Source of the DNA: GCA-002728855 sp036340635
GTDB lineage: Bacteria > Bacteroidota > Bacteroidia > Flavobacteriales > Flavobacteriaceae
Assembly (NCBI GenBank): GCA_036340635.1
Contig: JAYYYF010000032.1
Span: 51,357 to 115,356, forward strand
Direction: 5' to 3'
DNA: 64,000 bases
The notes under the pieces: model-generated
Database searches by the model: none
Told to the model about the DNA's origin: nothing
The model's input: only the letters and a program-made list of their open reading frames with translations
Position numbers and translations under genes: made by a program
Part shown: in pieces, positions 28,059-37,224 of the stretch
How the letters are laid out: each line of letters starts with the position of its first letter
How positions within the stretch are numbered: position 1 is the first letter of the stretch

Positions 28059-28535
28059 ATGAGAAAAAAACAAGCCAAGAAAAGAAAATTAATACCTGAT
28101 CCTAAATTTCAAGATCAATTGGTAAGCCGTTTTGTTAATATGTTGATGTGGAACGGTAAAAAATCAGTTGCTCTAGATATTTTTTATGATGCACTGGAAG
28201 TAGTTGATGATAAGAAAGAGACTAAAGAAAAGACTGCTTTAGAAGTATGGAAAGACGCTCTTTCAAATGTGATGCCACATGTAGAGGTTAGAAGTAGGAG
28301 AGTTGGTGGAGCTACTTTTCAAATACCAATGCAAATTCGTCCTGATAGAAAAGTTTCTTTAGCGATGAAATGGCTTATCTCATTTTCTAGAAAACGAAAT
28401 GAAAAATCAATGTCACAAAAATTAGCTCAAGAGATTTTAGCTGCTTTTAAGGAAGAGGGTGCAGCAGTTAAAAAGCGCGTTGATACACATAAGATGGCTG
28501 AAGCAAATAAAGCATTTTCACATTTTAGATTTTAA
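28059..28535 (+). CDS. rpsG: 30S ribosomal protein S7
   Basis: A 158-residue protein that initiates assembly of the 16S head domain and lines the E-site. Signatures are RKKQAKKRKLIPDPKFQDQL, NMLMWNGKKSVA, VEVRSRRVGGATFQIPMQI and the C-terminal KKRVDTHKMAEANKAFSHFRF. It sits between rpsL and fusA with short gaps, the universal str order. Confidence 0.98.
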   Translation: MRKKQAKKRKLIPDPKFQDQLVSRFVNMLMWNGKKSVALDIFYDALEVVDDKKETKEKTALEVWKDALSNVMPHVEVRSRRVGGATFQIPMQIRPDRKVSLAMKWLISFSRKRNEKSMSQKLAQEILAAFKEEGAAVKKRVDTHKMAEANKAFSHFRF

Positions 28536-28540
28536 AAATC

Positions 28541-30667
28541 ATGAGCAGAGATTTAAAATATACTAGAAATATTGGGATTGCTGCTCACATTGATGCGGGT
28601 AAAACGACAACTACTGAGAGAGTTCTTTTTTATACTGGGGTAAGTCATAAAATTGGCGAGGTTCATGATGGAGCTGCAACGATGGATTGGATGGAACAAG
28701 AGCAAGAGAGAGGAATAACGATAACTTCTGCTGCAACAACTTGTATGTGGAATTTCCCAACTGAACAAGGAAAAGTAATTGAAGGTGCTAAGGAATATCA
28801 GCTAAATATCATTGACACTCCTGGGCACGTTGATTTCACAGTAGAAGTAAACCGATCTTTAAGAGTTCTTGATGGATTGGTTTTTTTGTTTAGTGCTGTT
28901 GATGGTGTGGAACCACAGTCTGAGACTAATTGGAGATTGGCAGACAATTATAAAGTCCCAAGAATAGGTTTTGTGAACAAAATGGATCGTCAAGGGTCAA
29001 ATTTTCTTAATGTCTGTAAACAAGTTCGTGAGATGTTAAAATCCAATGCTGTTCCAATAGTTCTTAATATAGGAGAAGAAGAAGATTTTAAAGGGATTGT
29101 CGATTTAGTTAAAAACAAAGCCATTGTGTGGCATGAGGAAAATTATGGTTCAACTTTTGATGAAGTAGAAATTCCAGATAATTTAAAAGAAGATGCAAAG
29201 AAATATCGATCAGAATTGATAGAAGCTGTTGCTGGATATGATGAAAGTCTTTTTGAAAAATTTTTTCAAGATCCTGATTCAATTTCTGAGGATGAAATTC
29301 ATAATGCCTTAAGAGCTGCTACTCAAGACATGAGTATTATACCAATGATTTGTGGATCAGCATTCAAAAATAAGGGGGTTCAGTTTTTACTTGATGCTGT
29401 TTGTAGATACCTACCCTCTCCTCAGGATAAAGAAGCAATTGTTGGAACTGATCCCAACTCAGGAAATGAAATTGCTAGAAAACCTGACTCAAATGAGCCC
29501 TTTTCTGCTTTAGCCTTTAAAATAGCTACTGATCCTTATGTTGGTCGTTTAGCCTTTTTTAGAGCATATTCTGGCAAACTTGATGCAGGCTCATATATAT
29601 TAAATAATAGGACGGGCAATAAAGAGCGTATTTCTCGAATTTATCAAATGCATTCAAATAAGCAAAATTCTATAGAGGCTATTGAGGCTGGAGATATTGG
29701 AGCGGCTGTTGGATTTAAAGATATTAAGACAGGAGATACTCTTTCTTCAGAAAAATCTCCAATTATTCTTGAAAGTATGGACTTTCCAGATCCAGTTATC
29801 GGAATAGCGGTTGAGCCTAAAACTAAAGTAGATGTTGACAAATTAGGCGTCGCTTTGACTAAATTAGCTGAAGAGGATCCTACATTTCAAGTTAAAACTG
29901 ATGAATCATCAGGTCAAACTATTATTTCTGGGATGGGTGAATTGCATCTAGATATCATAGTAGATAGACTTAAACGAGAATTTAAAGTAGAAGTAAATCA
30001 GGGAAAACCTCAAGTTCAGTACAAAGAGGCCCTTACAGCTTTGGCTGAATACAGAGAAATTTATAAAAAGCAAACTGGGGGTAGAGGTAAATTTGCTGAT
30101 ATAGTTTTTTCAATTGAACCTTCTGAAGAAGACAAATCTGGATTAGATTTTGTTGATCTTATCAAAGGAGGTAATATACCAAAAGAATTTATACCTTCAG
30201 TTCAAAAGGGTTTCAAAGAGGGTATGAAAAATGGTCCTCTGGCTGGTTTTGAAATTGATTCTATGAGGGTTACATTAAAAGATGGATCATTTCATCCAGT
30301 AGATTCAGATTCACTTTCATTTGAATTGGCAGCAAAAATTGGTTTTAAAGAGGCTGCTAAGTTAGCAAAAGCTGTAATTATGGAACCCATTATGAAGTTG
30401 GAGGTTTTAACTCCGGAAGAAAATATGGGAGATATTGTTGGAGATTTAAATCGTAGAAGAGGGCAAGTGAATTCTATGGACGATAGAGCTGGATCAAAAG
30501 TTGTAAAAGCTGAAGTTCCTCTTGCTGAAATGTTTGGTTATGTAACATCATTGAGAACACTTTCTTCTGGACGTGCTACTTCAACAATGGAATTTTCTCA
30601 TTATGCTGAAACCCCTTCAAATATTTCCGAGGATGTTATTTCAGAAATTAAAGGCAAAAATGAATAA
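28541..30667 (+). CDS. fusA: Elongation factor G
   Basis: A 708-residue translocase GTPase. Domain I has G1 AHIDAGKTTTTERVLF (residues ~15-30), switch II DTPGHVDFTVEV and G4 NKMDRQG. The tRNA-mimicking domain IV (RGKFADIVFSIEP and PKEFIPSVQKGFKEG) and domain V (ITPEENMGDIVGDLNRRRG-like) are intact. A single, ordinary EF-G; the tuf gene that follows it in Proteobacteria is absent, the next gene being rpsJ 10 bases later. Confidence 0.98.
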   Translation: MSRDLKYTRNIGIAAHIDAGKTTTTERVLFYTGVSHKIGEVHDGAATMDWMEQEQERGITITSAATTCMWNFPTEQGKVIEGAKEYQLNIIDTPGHVDFTVEVNRSLRVLDGLVFLFSAVDGVEPQSETNWRLADNYKVPRIGFVNKMDRQGSNFLNVCKQVREMLKSNAVPIVLNIGEEEDFKGIVDLVKNKAIVWHEENYGSTFDEVEIPDNLKEDAKKYRSELIEAVAGYDESLFEKFFQDPDSISEDEIHNALRAATQDMSIIPMICGSAFKNKGVQFLLDAVCRYLPSPQDKEAIVGTDPNSGNEIARKPDSNEPFSALAFKIATDPYVGRLAFFRAYSGKLDAGSYILNNRTGNKERISRIYQMHSNKQNSIEAIEAGDIGAAVGFKDIKTGDTLSSEKSPIILESMDFPDPVIGIAVEPKTKVDVDKLGVALTKLAEEDPTFQVKTDESSGQTIISGMGELHLDIIVDRLKREFKVEVNQGKPQVQYKEALTALAEYREIYKKQTGGRGKFADIVFSIEPSEEDKSGLDFVDLIKGGNIPKEFIPSVQKGFKEGMKNGPLAGFEIDSMRVTLKDGSFHPVDSDSLSFELAAKIGFKEAAKLAKAVIMEPIMKLEVLTPEENMGDIVGDLNRRRGQVNSMDDRAGSKVVKAEVPLAEMFGYVTSLRTLSSGRATSTMEFSHYAETPSNISEDVISEIKGKNE

Positions 30668-30677
30668 AAAAATATAG

Positions 30678-30983
30678 ATGAGTCAAAAGATTAGAATAAA
30701 ACTTAAATCATATGATCATAATTTGGTAGACAAGTCTGCTGATAAGATTGTCAAAACAGTAAAGGCTACTGGTGCGATTATAACTGGACCAATTCCTTTA
30801 CCGACTCACAGAAAGATTTTTACTGTTTTACGCTCACCACATGTAAACAAAAAATCAAGAGAACAATTTAAATTGAATTCATATAAACGCCTTTTGGATA
30901 TATATAGTTCTTCTTCAAAAACTATTGATGCTTTAATGAAGTTAGAATTGCCGAGTGGGGTTGAAGTTGAAATAAAAGTTTAA
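30678..30983 (+). CDS. rpsJ: 30S ribosomal protein S10
   Basis: A 101-residue 30S head protein that also serves as NusE in antitermination. It opens with QKIRIKLKSYDHNLVDKSA and contains GPIPLPTHRKIFTVLRSPHVNKKSREQF. It follows fusA after 10 bases, so the str and S10 operons appear fused into one transcription unit, as is usual in Bacteroidota. Confidence 0.98.
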   Translation: MSQKIRIKLKSYDHNLVDKSADKIVKTVKATGAIITGPIPLPTHRKIFTVLRSPHVNKKSREQFKLNSYKRLLDIYSSSSKTIDALMKLELPSGVEVEIKV

Positions 30984-30993
30984 TAAAAGAGAA

Positions 30994-31614
30994 ATGTCAG
31001 GTTTAATAGGTAGAAAAATAGGAATGTCAAGTCTTTTTGATGAAAAAGGAAAGAATATTCCATGTACTGTTTTAGAAGTTGGACCCTGTGTAGTGACCCA
31101 AGTAAAAACTAAAGATATTGATGGATATGAAGCTCTTCAATTAGGTTTTGCTGATAAGCCTAGTAAAAAAGTTGTTAGATCCATGTCAGGACATTTCAAA
31201 AAAGCTAATGTAAGCCCCAAGAAAAAACTTGTTGAATTTCAAATGAATTTTGACAAAGATTTAAAGTTAGGTGATACCATCACGGTTGAACATTTTAAGG
31301 AAGGAGAGTATGTTGATGTCTCAGCAACTTCAAAAGGGAAAGGTTTTCAGGGTGTGGTGAAACGTCATGGGTTTAAAGGAGTTGGACAGTCTACTCATGG
31401 ACAGCATAATAGATTACGAGCACCTGGATCAATTGGTGCAGCCTCATATCCTGCAAGGGTTTTTAAAGGCATGAGAATGGCTGGACAAACAGGAGCAGAA
31501 AAAATTAAAATTCAAAATTTGATTGTTTTGAAAATTATGCCAGAAAAAAATGTTTTAGTCGTCAAAGGATCAGTTCCTGGTCATAAAAATTCATATGTAA
31601 TTGTTCAGAAATAA
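30994..31614 (+). CDS. rplC: 50S ribosomal protein L3
   Basis: A 206-residue protein binding near the peptidyl-transferase centre. Motifs are GLIGRKIGMSSLFDEKG at the start and KGKGFQGVVKRHGFKGVGQSTHGQHN in the extended loop. Its stop codon overlaps the rplD start codon by one base, indicating translational coupling. Confidence 0.98.
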   Translation: MSGLIGRKIGMSSLFDEKGKNIPCTVLEVGPCVVTQVKTKDIDGYEALQLGFADKPSKKVVRSMSGHFKKANVSPKKKLVEFQMNFDKDLKLGDTITVEHFKEGEYVDVSATSKGKGFQGVVKRHGFKGVGQSTHGQHNRLRAPGSIGAASYPARVFKGMRMAGQTGAEKIKIQNLIVLKIMPEKNVLVVKGSVPGHKNSYVIVQK

Positions 31615-32240
31615 TGGAACTAACTATTTTAAATAAAAAAGGAAAAGATACAGGTAGAAAAGTTAAGTTAAGTCAGTCCATTTTTGGTATTGAACCAAGT
31701 GAACATGCTATTTACTTAGATGTAAAACAACATCTGGCTAACAGTAGACAGGGGACTCACAAAACTAAAGAGCGTAGTGAAATTAGAGGGAGCACTCGAA
31801 AAATTAAAAAACAAAAAGGAACTGGAACAGCTAGGGCAGGAAGTATTAAGAATCCTATTTTTAGAGGAGGAGGAAGAACTTTTGGTCCAGTCCCAAGAGA
31901 TTATTCAATTAAAGTAAATAAAAAGGTTAAACTTTTAGCTCGTAAATCAGCCTTAAGTATGAAAGCAAAAAATAAATCAATTTTGGTTTTAGAAGATTTG
32001 AACTTCAAGAGTCCAAAAACTTCAGATTATTTAAAGCTTATAAAAGATTTAGGATTGGAAGGTAAAAAAACTTTAATGGTATTGGGTGCAGAAAATAAAA
32101 ATGTATATTTGTCGTCGCGAAATTTGAAAGGAACAGAGGTTGTAACAAACTCAGAATTAAATACTTACAAGATTTTTAATTCATCAAATTTGATTTTGTT
32201 AGAAAGCTCAATTACCAAAATTGAATCTATATTAAAGTAA
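31614..32240 (+). CDS. rplD: 50S ribosomal protein L4
   Basis: A 208-residue protein whose extended loop lines the exit tunnel; the loop is visible as KQKGTGTARAGSIKNPIFRGGGRTFGP. The N-terminal part includes SQSIFGIEPSEHAIYLDV. In some bacteria L4 represses the S10 operon, but no matching leader structure can be shown here. It overlaps rplC by one base. Confidence 0.97.
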   Translation: MELTILNKKGKDTGRKVKLSQSIFGIEPSEHAIYLDVKQHLANSRQGTHKTKERSEIRGSTRKIKKQKGTGTARAGSIKNPIFRGGGRTFGPVPRDYSIKVNKKVKLLARKSALSMKAKNKSILVLEDLNFKSPKTSDYLKLIKDLGLEGKKTLMVLGAENKNVYLSSRNLKGTEVVTNSELNTYKIFNSSNLILLESSITKIESILK

Positions 32241-32241
32241 A

Positions 32242-32535
32242 ATGACTGTTTTAATTAAACCGATAATAACAGAAAAAGCTACTTCAAAAAGTGAGCTTAG
32301 TAATTGTTATACTTTTTTGGTAGATCCTAATTCAAATAAAATTCAGATTAAAAAAGCTGTTGAGGATTTATACAATGTTTCGGTTAATAAAGTTAGAACA
32401 CTTAAATATGGTTCAAGTTTAAGGACAAGACATACTAAAAACGGAATACAAAGAGGTAAAACTAATGCTACAAAAAGGGCTATAGTTCAAGTTGCTGATG
32501 GTGACAGCATAGATTTTTTTAGCAATATTAAATAA
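32242..32535 (+). CDS. rplW: 50S ribosomal protein L23
   Basis: A 97-residue tunnel-exit protein that docks trigger factor and signal recognition particle. Motifs are IKPIITEKATSKSE and FLVDPNSNKIQIKKAVEDLYNVSVNKVRTL. One base separates it from rplD. Confidence 0.97.
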   Translation: MTVLIKPIITEKATSKSELSNCYTFLVDPNSNKIQIKKAVEDLYNVSVNKVRTLKYGSSLRTRHTKNGIQRGKTNATKRAIVQVADGDSIDFFSNIK

Positions 32536-32541
32536 ATAATA

Positions 32542-33366
32542 ATGCCAGTTAGGAAATTAAAACCGGTTACTCCTGCTCAGCGATTTAGAATCGTGAATGG
32601 TTTTGATATGATTACAACTGATAAGCCTGAAAAAAGTTTACTTTCCAAAAAGAGTGGGAAGGGAGGAAGAAATAATCAAGGTAAAATGACAGTGCCTCAT
32701 CGTGGAGGTGGCCACAAAAGAAGATATAGGCTGATTGATTTTAAGAGAAATAAGGTTGAAATTGAAGCAGAAGTTAAGTCAATCGAATATGATCCGAATA
32801 GGTCTGCTTTTATTGCTCTATTAGAATATAAAGATGGTGAAAAGAAATACATTATAGCTCCCAACGGTCTTAAGGTGGGTCAGAAAATATGTTCGGGTGA
32901 AAATGTTTCTCCAGAACTTGGTAACGCCTTGCCTTTATCAAAGATTCCCCTTGGAACGATTATTTCATGCGTTGAAATTAATCCGGGGGCTGGTGCTGTA
33001 ATCGCTAGAAGTGCTGGTTCCTTTGTTCAATTGATGGCAAGGGAAGGAAATCTTGCCACCGTAAAGATGCCCTCAGGAGAAACCAGAATTATTATGTCTA
33101 AATGCTTTGCTATGATTGGAGCAGTATCTAATTCTGATCATCAACTTTTGATTTCAGGTAAAGCTGGAAGATCTAGGTGGTTAGGTAAAAGACCAAGAAC
33201 TCGACCAGTAGCCATGAATCCTGTAGACCACCCAATGGGAGGTGGAGAAGGGCGTGCTTCGGGTGGTCATCCTAGGTCTAAAAAAGGTATTCCAGCTAAG
33301 GGATATAGAACTAGGTCAAAAAATAAGTCCAGTAACAAATTTATACTAGAAAGAAGAAGAAAATAA
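32542..33366 (+). CDS. rplB: 50S ribosomal protein L2
   Basis: A 274-residue, highly conserved protein for subunit association and peptidyl-transferase structure. The hallmarks HRGGGHKRRYRLIDF and VDHPMGGGEGRASGGHPRS are present. The histidine in DHPMGGG is the residue classically linked to activity. Normal length and position. Confidence 0.98.
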   Translation: MPVRKLKPVTPAQRFRIVNGFDMITTDKPEKSLLSKKSGKGGRNNQGKMTVPHRGGGHKRRYRLIDFKRNKVEIEAEVKSIEYDPNRSAFIALLEYKDGEKKYIIAPNGLKVGQKICSGENVSPELGNALPLSKIPLGTIISCVEINPGAGAVIARSAGSFVQLMAREGNLATVKMPSGETRIIMSKCFAMIGAVSNSDHQLLISGKAGRSRWLGKRPRTRPVAMNPVDHPMGGGEGRASGGHPRSKKGIPAKGYRTRSKNKSSNKFILERRRK

Positions 33367-33373
33367 TTTTTAT

Positions 33374-33652
33374 ATGACACGTTCTCTAAAAAAAGGTCCT
33401 TTTGTTCATTATAGTCTCGAAAAGAAGATCATGAAAAATATTGAAGAAAATAAAAAAGCTGTTATAAAAACTTGGTCAAGATCATCTTTAATTACTCCAG
33501 ATTTTGTTGGACAGACCATCGCAATTCATAATGGAAGACAATTTATACCAGTCTATATTACTGAAAACATGGTGGGACACAAGCTAGGTGAATTTTCACC
33601 AACTCGTTCTTTTAGGGGTCATTCTGGAGCAAAAAATAAAGCTAATACGTAG
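33374..33652 (+). CDS. rpsS: 30S ribosomal protein S19
   Basis: A 92-residue 30S head protein. It begins TRSLKKGPFVHYSLEKKI and contains the signature FVGQTIAIHNGRQFIPVYI and MVGHKLGEFSPTRSFRGH. Co-directional between rplB and rplV. Confidence 0.98.
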   Translation: MTRSLKKGPFVHYSLEKKIMKNIEENKKAVIKTWSRSSLITPDFVGQTIAIHNGRQFIPVYITENMVGHKLGEFSPTRSFRGHSGAKNKANT

Positions 33653-33658
33653 AAATAA

Positions 33659-34060
33659 ATGGGTAATCGCAAACACAAAATGTCAATAAAACGTAAAGAA
33701 GCAAAAAAAACCATTGCTTTTGCTAAGCTTAAGAATTCTCCTATTCCTGCAAGAAAAATGAGATTTGTAGCTGATCAATTACGAGGTGAAGACATTAAGA
33801 GAGCCCTTTCAATATTAAAATTTAGTCCAAAGGAAGCTTCTCGACGTTTAGAAAAGTTATTGTTATCGGCAATTGCTAATTGGCAAGCAAAAAATGAAAA
33901 TGACGATGTTGAAAAAGCAAATTTATTTATTAAGGAAATTAGGGTAGATGGTGCGGGAATGCTTAAAAGAATAAGACCTGCACCCCAAGGACGTGCTCAT
34001 AGAATTAGAAAAAGATCAAATCATGTTACTTTGGTTTTAGGTAATAATAATATTAATTAA
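33659..34060 (+). CDS. rplV: 50S ribosomal protein L22
   Basis: A 133-residue protein with a beta-hairpin reaching the tunnel constriction. Core motifs are PIPARKMRFVADQLRGEDI and IKEIRVDGAGMLKRIRPAPQGRAHRIRKRSNHVTL. The N-terminus carries ~8 extra basic residues (MGNRKHKM) before MSIKRKEAKK. An internal ATG eight codons in could be the true start. Confidence 0.96.
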   Translation: MGNRKHKMSIKRKEAKKTIAFAKLKNSPIPARKMRFVADQLRGEDIKRALSILKFSPKEASRRLEKLLLSAIANWQAKNENDDVEKANLFIKEIRVDGAGMLKRIRPAPQGRAHRIRKRSNHVTLVLGNNNIN

Positions 34061-34061
34061 G

Positions 34062-34787
34062 ATGGGACAAAAAACTAATCCTATAGGAAATCGTTTAGGC
34101 ATAATAAGAGGTTGGAATTCCAACTGGTATGGTGGAAGAGACTATGGAGATAAATTATCTGAAGATAATAAAATAAGAAAGTATATATATGTTCGTCTTT
34201 CAAAAGCCAGTGTTTCCAATGTTATCATTGAGCGCACATTAAAATTGATTACAATTACTATTACAACTGCTAGACCAGGAATTATAATTGGTAAAGGAGG
34301 TCAAGAAGTTGATAAATTAAAAGAAGAATTAAAAAAGATTACATCAAAAGATGTGCAAATAAATATTTTTGAAATAAAACGTCCTGAACTTGAAGCAAAA
34401 CTTGTAGCTGGAAGTATTGCTAGACAGATTGAAAGCAGAATTTCATATAGGAGAGCTATTAAGATGGCTATTGCTGCTACAATGAGAATGAATTCTGAAG
34501 GGATTAAAGTTCAGATATCTGGCCGATTAAATGGAGCAGAAATGGCTCGTTCAGAAACATATAAGGAAGGCAGGATTCCCCTGTCTACTTTTAGAGCAGA
34601 TATAGATTATGCTTTAGTTGAAGCCCATACCACATACGGAAGATTGGGAGTAAAAGTTTGGATTATGAAAGGTGAAGTATACGGTAAGCGTGAACTTTCA
34701 CCATTAGTAGGAATGGGAAAAAAAGGTAGTGGTGGATCTAATCCTAAAGGAGGTAATTTTTCGGGAAGACAGGGTAGGAAAAAATAA
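34062..34787 (+). CDS. rpsC: 30S ribosomal protein S3
   Basis: A 241-residue mRNA-entry-channel protein. The N-terminal GQKTNPIGNRLGIIRGWNSNWYGG is followed by a KH domain with the GXXG loop IIIGKGGQEVDKL, then the C-terminal domain RISYRRAIKMAIAATMR and GVKVWIMKGEVYG. The C-terminal Gly/Ser/Lys-rich tail is an ordinary extension. Confidence 0.98.
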   Translation: MGQKTNPIGNRLGIIRGWNSNWYGGRDYGDKLSEDNKIRKYIYVRLSKASVSNVIIERTLKLITITITTARPGIIIGKGGQEVDKLKEELKKITSKDVQINIFEIKRPELEAKLVAGSIARQIESRISYRRAIKMAIAATMRMNSEGIKVQISGRLNGAEMARSETYKEGRIPLSTFRADIDYALVEAHTTYGRLGVKVWIMKGEVYGKRELSPLVGMGKKGSGGSNPKGGNFSGRQGRKK

Positions 34788-34803
34788 TATACTTTAAAAG
34801 ACA

Positions 34804-35223
34804 ATGTTACAACCTAAAAGAACCAAATATAGAAAAATGCAAAAAGGCAGGATGAAAGGTCTTTCATATAGAGGAAGTAGACTTTCTAATGGTATGTTTG
34901 GTATTAAAGCTCTTGACTCAAAATTTATTACTTCTAGGCAAATTGAAGCTGCTCGTATTGCAGCAACTCGATACATGAAAAGAGAGGGGATGCTTTGGAT
35001 TAAGATTTTTCCTGACAAACCTATAACGAAAAAGCCTCTTGAAGTTAGGATGGGTAAAGGAAAAGGGGCGCCTGAATATTTTGTTGCGGTTGTTAAGCCT
35101 GGAAGAATATTGTTTGAGGTTTCCGGAGTTTCAATAGAAATAGCTAAGGAGGCTCTTAGATTGGCCGCACAGAAACTTCCTTTAAAAACTAGATTTATAA
35201 TTGCTAGAGATTTTCAGGTATAA
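34804..35223 (+). CDS. rplP: 50S ribosomal protein L16
   Basis: A 139-residue protein of the A-site finger region and 5S rRNA neighbourhood. It opens MLQPKRTKYRKMQKGRMKG and contains SRQIEAARIAATRYMKREG and PVTKKP-like FPDKPITKKPLEVRMGKGKG. It is 16 bases after rpsC. Confidence 0.98.
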   Translation: MLQPKRTKYRKMQKGRMKGLSYRGSRLSNGMFGIKALDSKFITSRQIEAARIAATRYMKREGMLWIKIFPDKPITKKPLEVRMGKGKGAPEYFVAVVKPGRILFEVSGVSIEIAKEALRLAAQKLPLKTRFIIARDFQV

Positions 35224-35234
35224 AACTAATGAAC

Positions 35235-35432
35235 ATGAAGCAATCAGAAATTAAAATATTGACAATTGAAGATTTAAATGACAAGCTTGAAGAGTATCAA
35301 CAAAAGCTTGTAAATCTCAAAATGAGTCATGCAGTTTCTCCAATAGAAAATCCGTCAAGTATTAAAACTATTAGGAGAACAATTGCTAGAATAATGATTG
35401 CGATATCTGAAAAGAAAGAATTAATTGACTAA
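35235..35432 (+). CDS. rpmC: 50S ribosomal protein L29
   Basis: A short helical protein at the tunnel exit, about 65 residues. The ATG at 35235 gives the family start MKQSEIKILTIEDL. An in-frame ATG two codons earlier (35229) is possible but less typical. The LKMSHAVSPIENPSSIKTIRRTIARI segment matches Bacteroidota L29. Confidence 0.94.
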   Translation: MKQSEIKILTIEDLNDKLEEYQQKLVNLKMSHAVSPIENPSSIKTIRRTIARIMIAISEKKELID

Positions 35433-35440
35433 GTAAGACA

Positions 35441-35698
35441 ATGGAAAAAAGAAATTTGAGGAAAGAGAGAATTGGAATCGTAACAAGTGATAAAATGGAA
35501 AAATCAATTGTTGTGTCTGAAGTCATAAGAGTAAAACATCCTATGTATGGAAAATTTTTATTGAAAACAAAGAAATATGTTGTACATGATGAAAAAAATG
35601 ATTCCAAAATTGGAGATACTGTAAAAATTATGGAAACTAGACCAATTAGTAGAAGAAAATGTTGGCGTTTAATAGAAATTATTGAAAGAGCAAAATAA
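35441..35698 (+). CDS. rpsQ: 30S ribosomal protein S17
   Basis: An 85-residue OB-fold protein. Motifs are RKERIGIVTSDKMEKSIVV, HPMYGKFLLKTKKYVVHDE and the C-terminal signature IGDTVKIMETRPISRRKCWRL. The final base of its stop codon is the first base of the rplN start codon. Confidence 0.97.
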   Translation: MEKRNLRKERIGIVTSDKMEKSIVVSEVIRVKHPMYGKFLLKTKKYVVHDEKNDSKIGDTVKIMETRPISRRKCWRLIEIIERAK

Positions 35699-36066
35699 TG
35701 TTACAACAAGAGTCAAAATTAAAAGTTGCTGATAACACTGGCGCCAAAGAAGTACTTACAATTCGTGTTTTGGGAGGTACTCGAAGACGTTATGCGTCTT
35801 TGGGAGATAAGATCGTAGTTACTGTAAAGGAAGCATCGCCTTCAGGTACAGTAAAAAAAGGTCAAATTTCTACAGCTGTTGTTGTTCGAACGATTAAAGG
35901 AGTTCGTAGATCTGATGGTTCTTACATAAGGTTTGATGAAAATGCTTGTGTATTATTAGATCCAACTGGAGAAATGCGTGGCACCAGAGTTTTTGGACCT
36001 GTGGCTAGAGAACTTAGAGATAAGCAGTTTATGAAAATTGTATCACTTGCACCAGAGGTGCTTTAA
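35698..36066 (+). CDS. rplN: 50S ribosomal protein L14
   Basis: A 122-residue interface protein, the binding site of the silencing factor RsfS. The classic opening MLQQESKLKVADNTGAKEV and the C-terminal RELRDKQFMKIVSLAPEVL are intact. It is translationally coupled to rpsQ by a one-base overlap. Confidence 0.98.
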   Translation: MLQQESKLKVADNTGAKEVLTIRVLGGTRRRYASLGDKIVVTVKEASPSGTVKKGQISTAVVVRTIKGVRRSDGSYIRFDENACVLLDPTGEMRGTRVFGPVARELRDKQFMKIVSLAPEVL

Positions 36067-36074
36067 TTATTGTT

Positions 36075-36386
36075 ATGACAAAAATTAAAATTAAAAAAGA
36101 CGACAAAGTAAGGATCATAGCTGGAGAGAATAAAGGATCTGAAGGGAAGATTTTGAAAGTAATGAAAAATAAAAAGAAGGTTTTGGTTGAGGGAGTCAAT
36201 GTTGTTAAGAAGCATGCAAAACCGAACTCTAAAAATCCGCAGGGAGGTATTATTGAAAAGGAAAGCCCAGTTGATATTTCTAACTTATCATTAGTTACTT
36301 CTGATGGTCAAAATACAAGATTAGGATTTAGGTTTGAAGAAGGTAAAAAAGTTCGTTATGCAAAAAAAAACAATGAAATAATTTAA
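36075..36386 (+). CDS. rplX: 50S ribosomal protein L24
   Basis: A 103-residue assembly-initiating protein with a KOW motif, IKKDDKVRIIAGENKGSEGKILKV. NVVKKHAKPNSKNPQGGIIEKE follows, and GFRFEEGKKVRYAKK lies near the end. Standard spc-cluster position. Confidence 0.97.
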   Translation: MTKIKIKKDDKVRIIAGENKGSEGKILKVMKNKKKVLVEGVNVVKKHAKPNSKNPQGGIIEKESPVDISNLSLVTSDGQNTRLGFRFEEGKKVRYAKKNNEII

Positions 36387-36390
36387 AAAG

Positions 36391-36939
36391 ATGTACGAGC
36401 CTCGACTAAAAAAAGAATTTAATGATCGAATTGTTTCTGTTCTCAAGGAAGAGTATAGTTATAAAAGTATTATGCAGGTTCCAAAATTAAAGAAGATTGT
36501 TCTTAGTCGAGGAGTAGGAGCAGCTGTTTCTGACAAAAAACTTATTGATTACTCTGTCGATGAATTGACTCTTATTTCAGGGCAAAAAGCAGTTGCAACT
36601 CTGTCAAAAAAAGACGAGTCATCATTTAAACTTAGAAAAGGTATGCCTATAGGAGTTAAGGTAACTTTAAGAGGCGAAAAGATGTATGAATTTTTAGATA
36701 GATTAGTAACTACTGCTCTTCCTAGGGTCAGAGATTTTCAAGGTGTTAAGTCCAAAGGTTTTGATGGAAGGGGTAATTATAATCTTGGAATTAAAGAACA
36801 AATTATTTTCCCTGAAATAGATATAGATAAGGTAAATAAAATTTCTGGAATGGATATTACTTTTGTAACCTCTGCTGAAACAGATAAAGAAGCGATGTCC
36901 CTTTTAAATGAATTGGGAATACCTTTTAAAAAAAAATAA
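36391..36939 (+). CDS. rplE: 50S ribosomal protein L5
   Basis: A 182-residue 5S rRNA-binding protein of the central protuberance. Motifs are YEPRLKKEFNDRIV, VPKLKKIVLSRGVGAA, and FRLRKGMPIGVKVTLRG in slightly altered form (FKLRKGMPIG). The conserved IKEQIIFPEIDIDKVNKISGMDITFVT lies near the C-terminus. Confidence 0.98.
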   Translation: MYEPRLKKEFNDRIVSVLKEEYSYKSIMQVPKLKKIVLSRGVGAAVSDKKLIDYSVDELTLISGQKAVATLSKKDESSFKLRKGMPIGVKVTLRGEKMYEFLDRLVTTALPRVRDFQGVKSKGFDGRGNYNLGIKEQIIFPEIDIDKVNKISGMDITFVTSAETDKEAMSLLNELGIPFKKK

Positions 36940-36942
36940 ATT

Positions 36943-37212
36943 ATGGCTAAAGAATCAATGAAAGCTCGAGAAATTAAAAGAGCAAAAACAGTTGCTAAGT
37001 ATTCTAAAAAGAGAAAGATGCTTAAAGAATCTGGTGATTATCTTGCTTTGCAAAAATTACCTAGGAATGCTTCACCTGTTAGAATGCATAATAGATGTAA
37101 AATTACTGGAAGACCGAAAGGATACATTCGTCAATTTGGCCTATCTAGAGTTGTGTTTCGTGAAATGGCGAATAAGGGTTTAATTCCTGGTGTAACTAAA
37201 GCTAGTTGGTAA
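36943..37212 (+). CDS. rpsN: 30S ribosomal protein S14 (zinc-free type)
   Basis: An 89-residue long form without the CxxC zinc ribbon of the short S14. The second half NRCKITGRPKGYIRQFGLSRVVFREMANKGLIPGVTKASW is the universal signature with a single cysteine. It is three bases after rplE. Confidence 0.97.
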   Translation: MAKESMKAREIKRAKTVAKYSKKRKMLKESGDYLALQKLPRNASPVRMHNRCKITGRPKGYIRQFGLSRVVFREMANKGLIPGVTKASW

Positions 37213-37224
37213 AAAAATAAGAAT

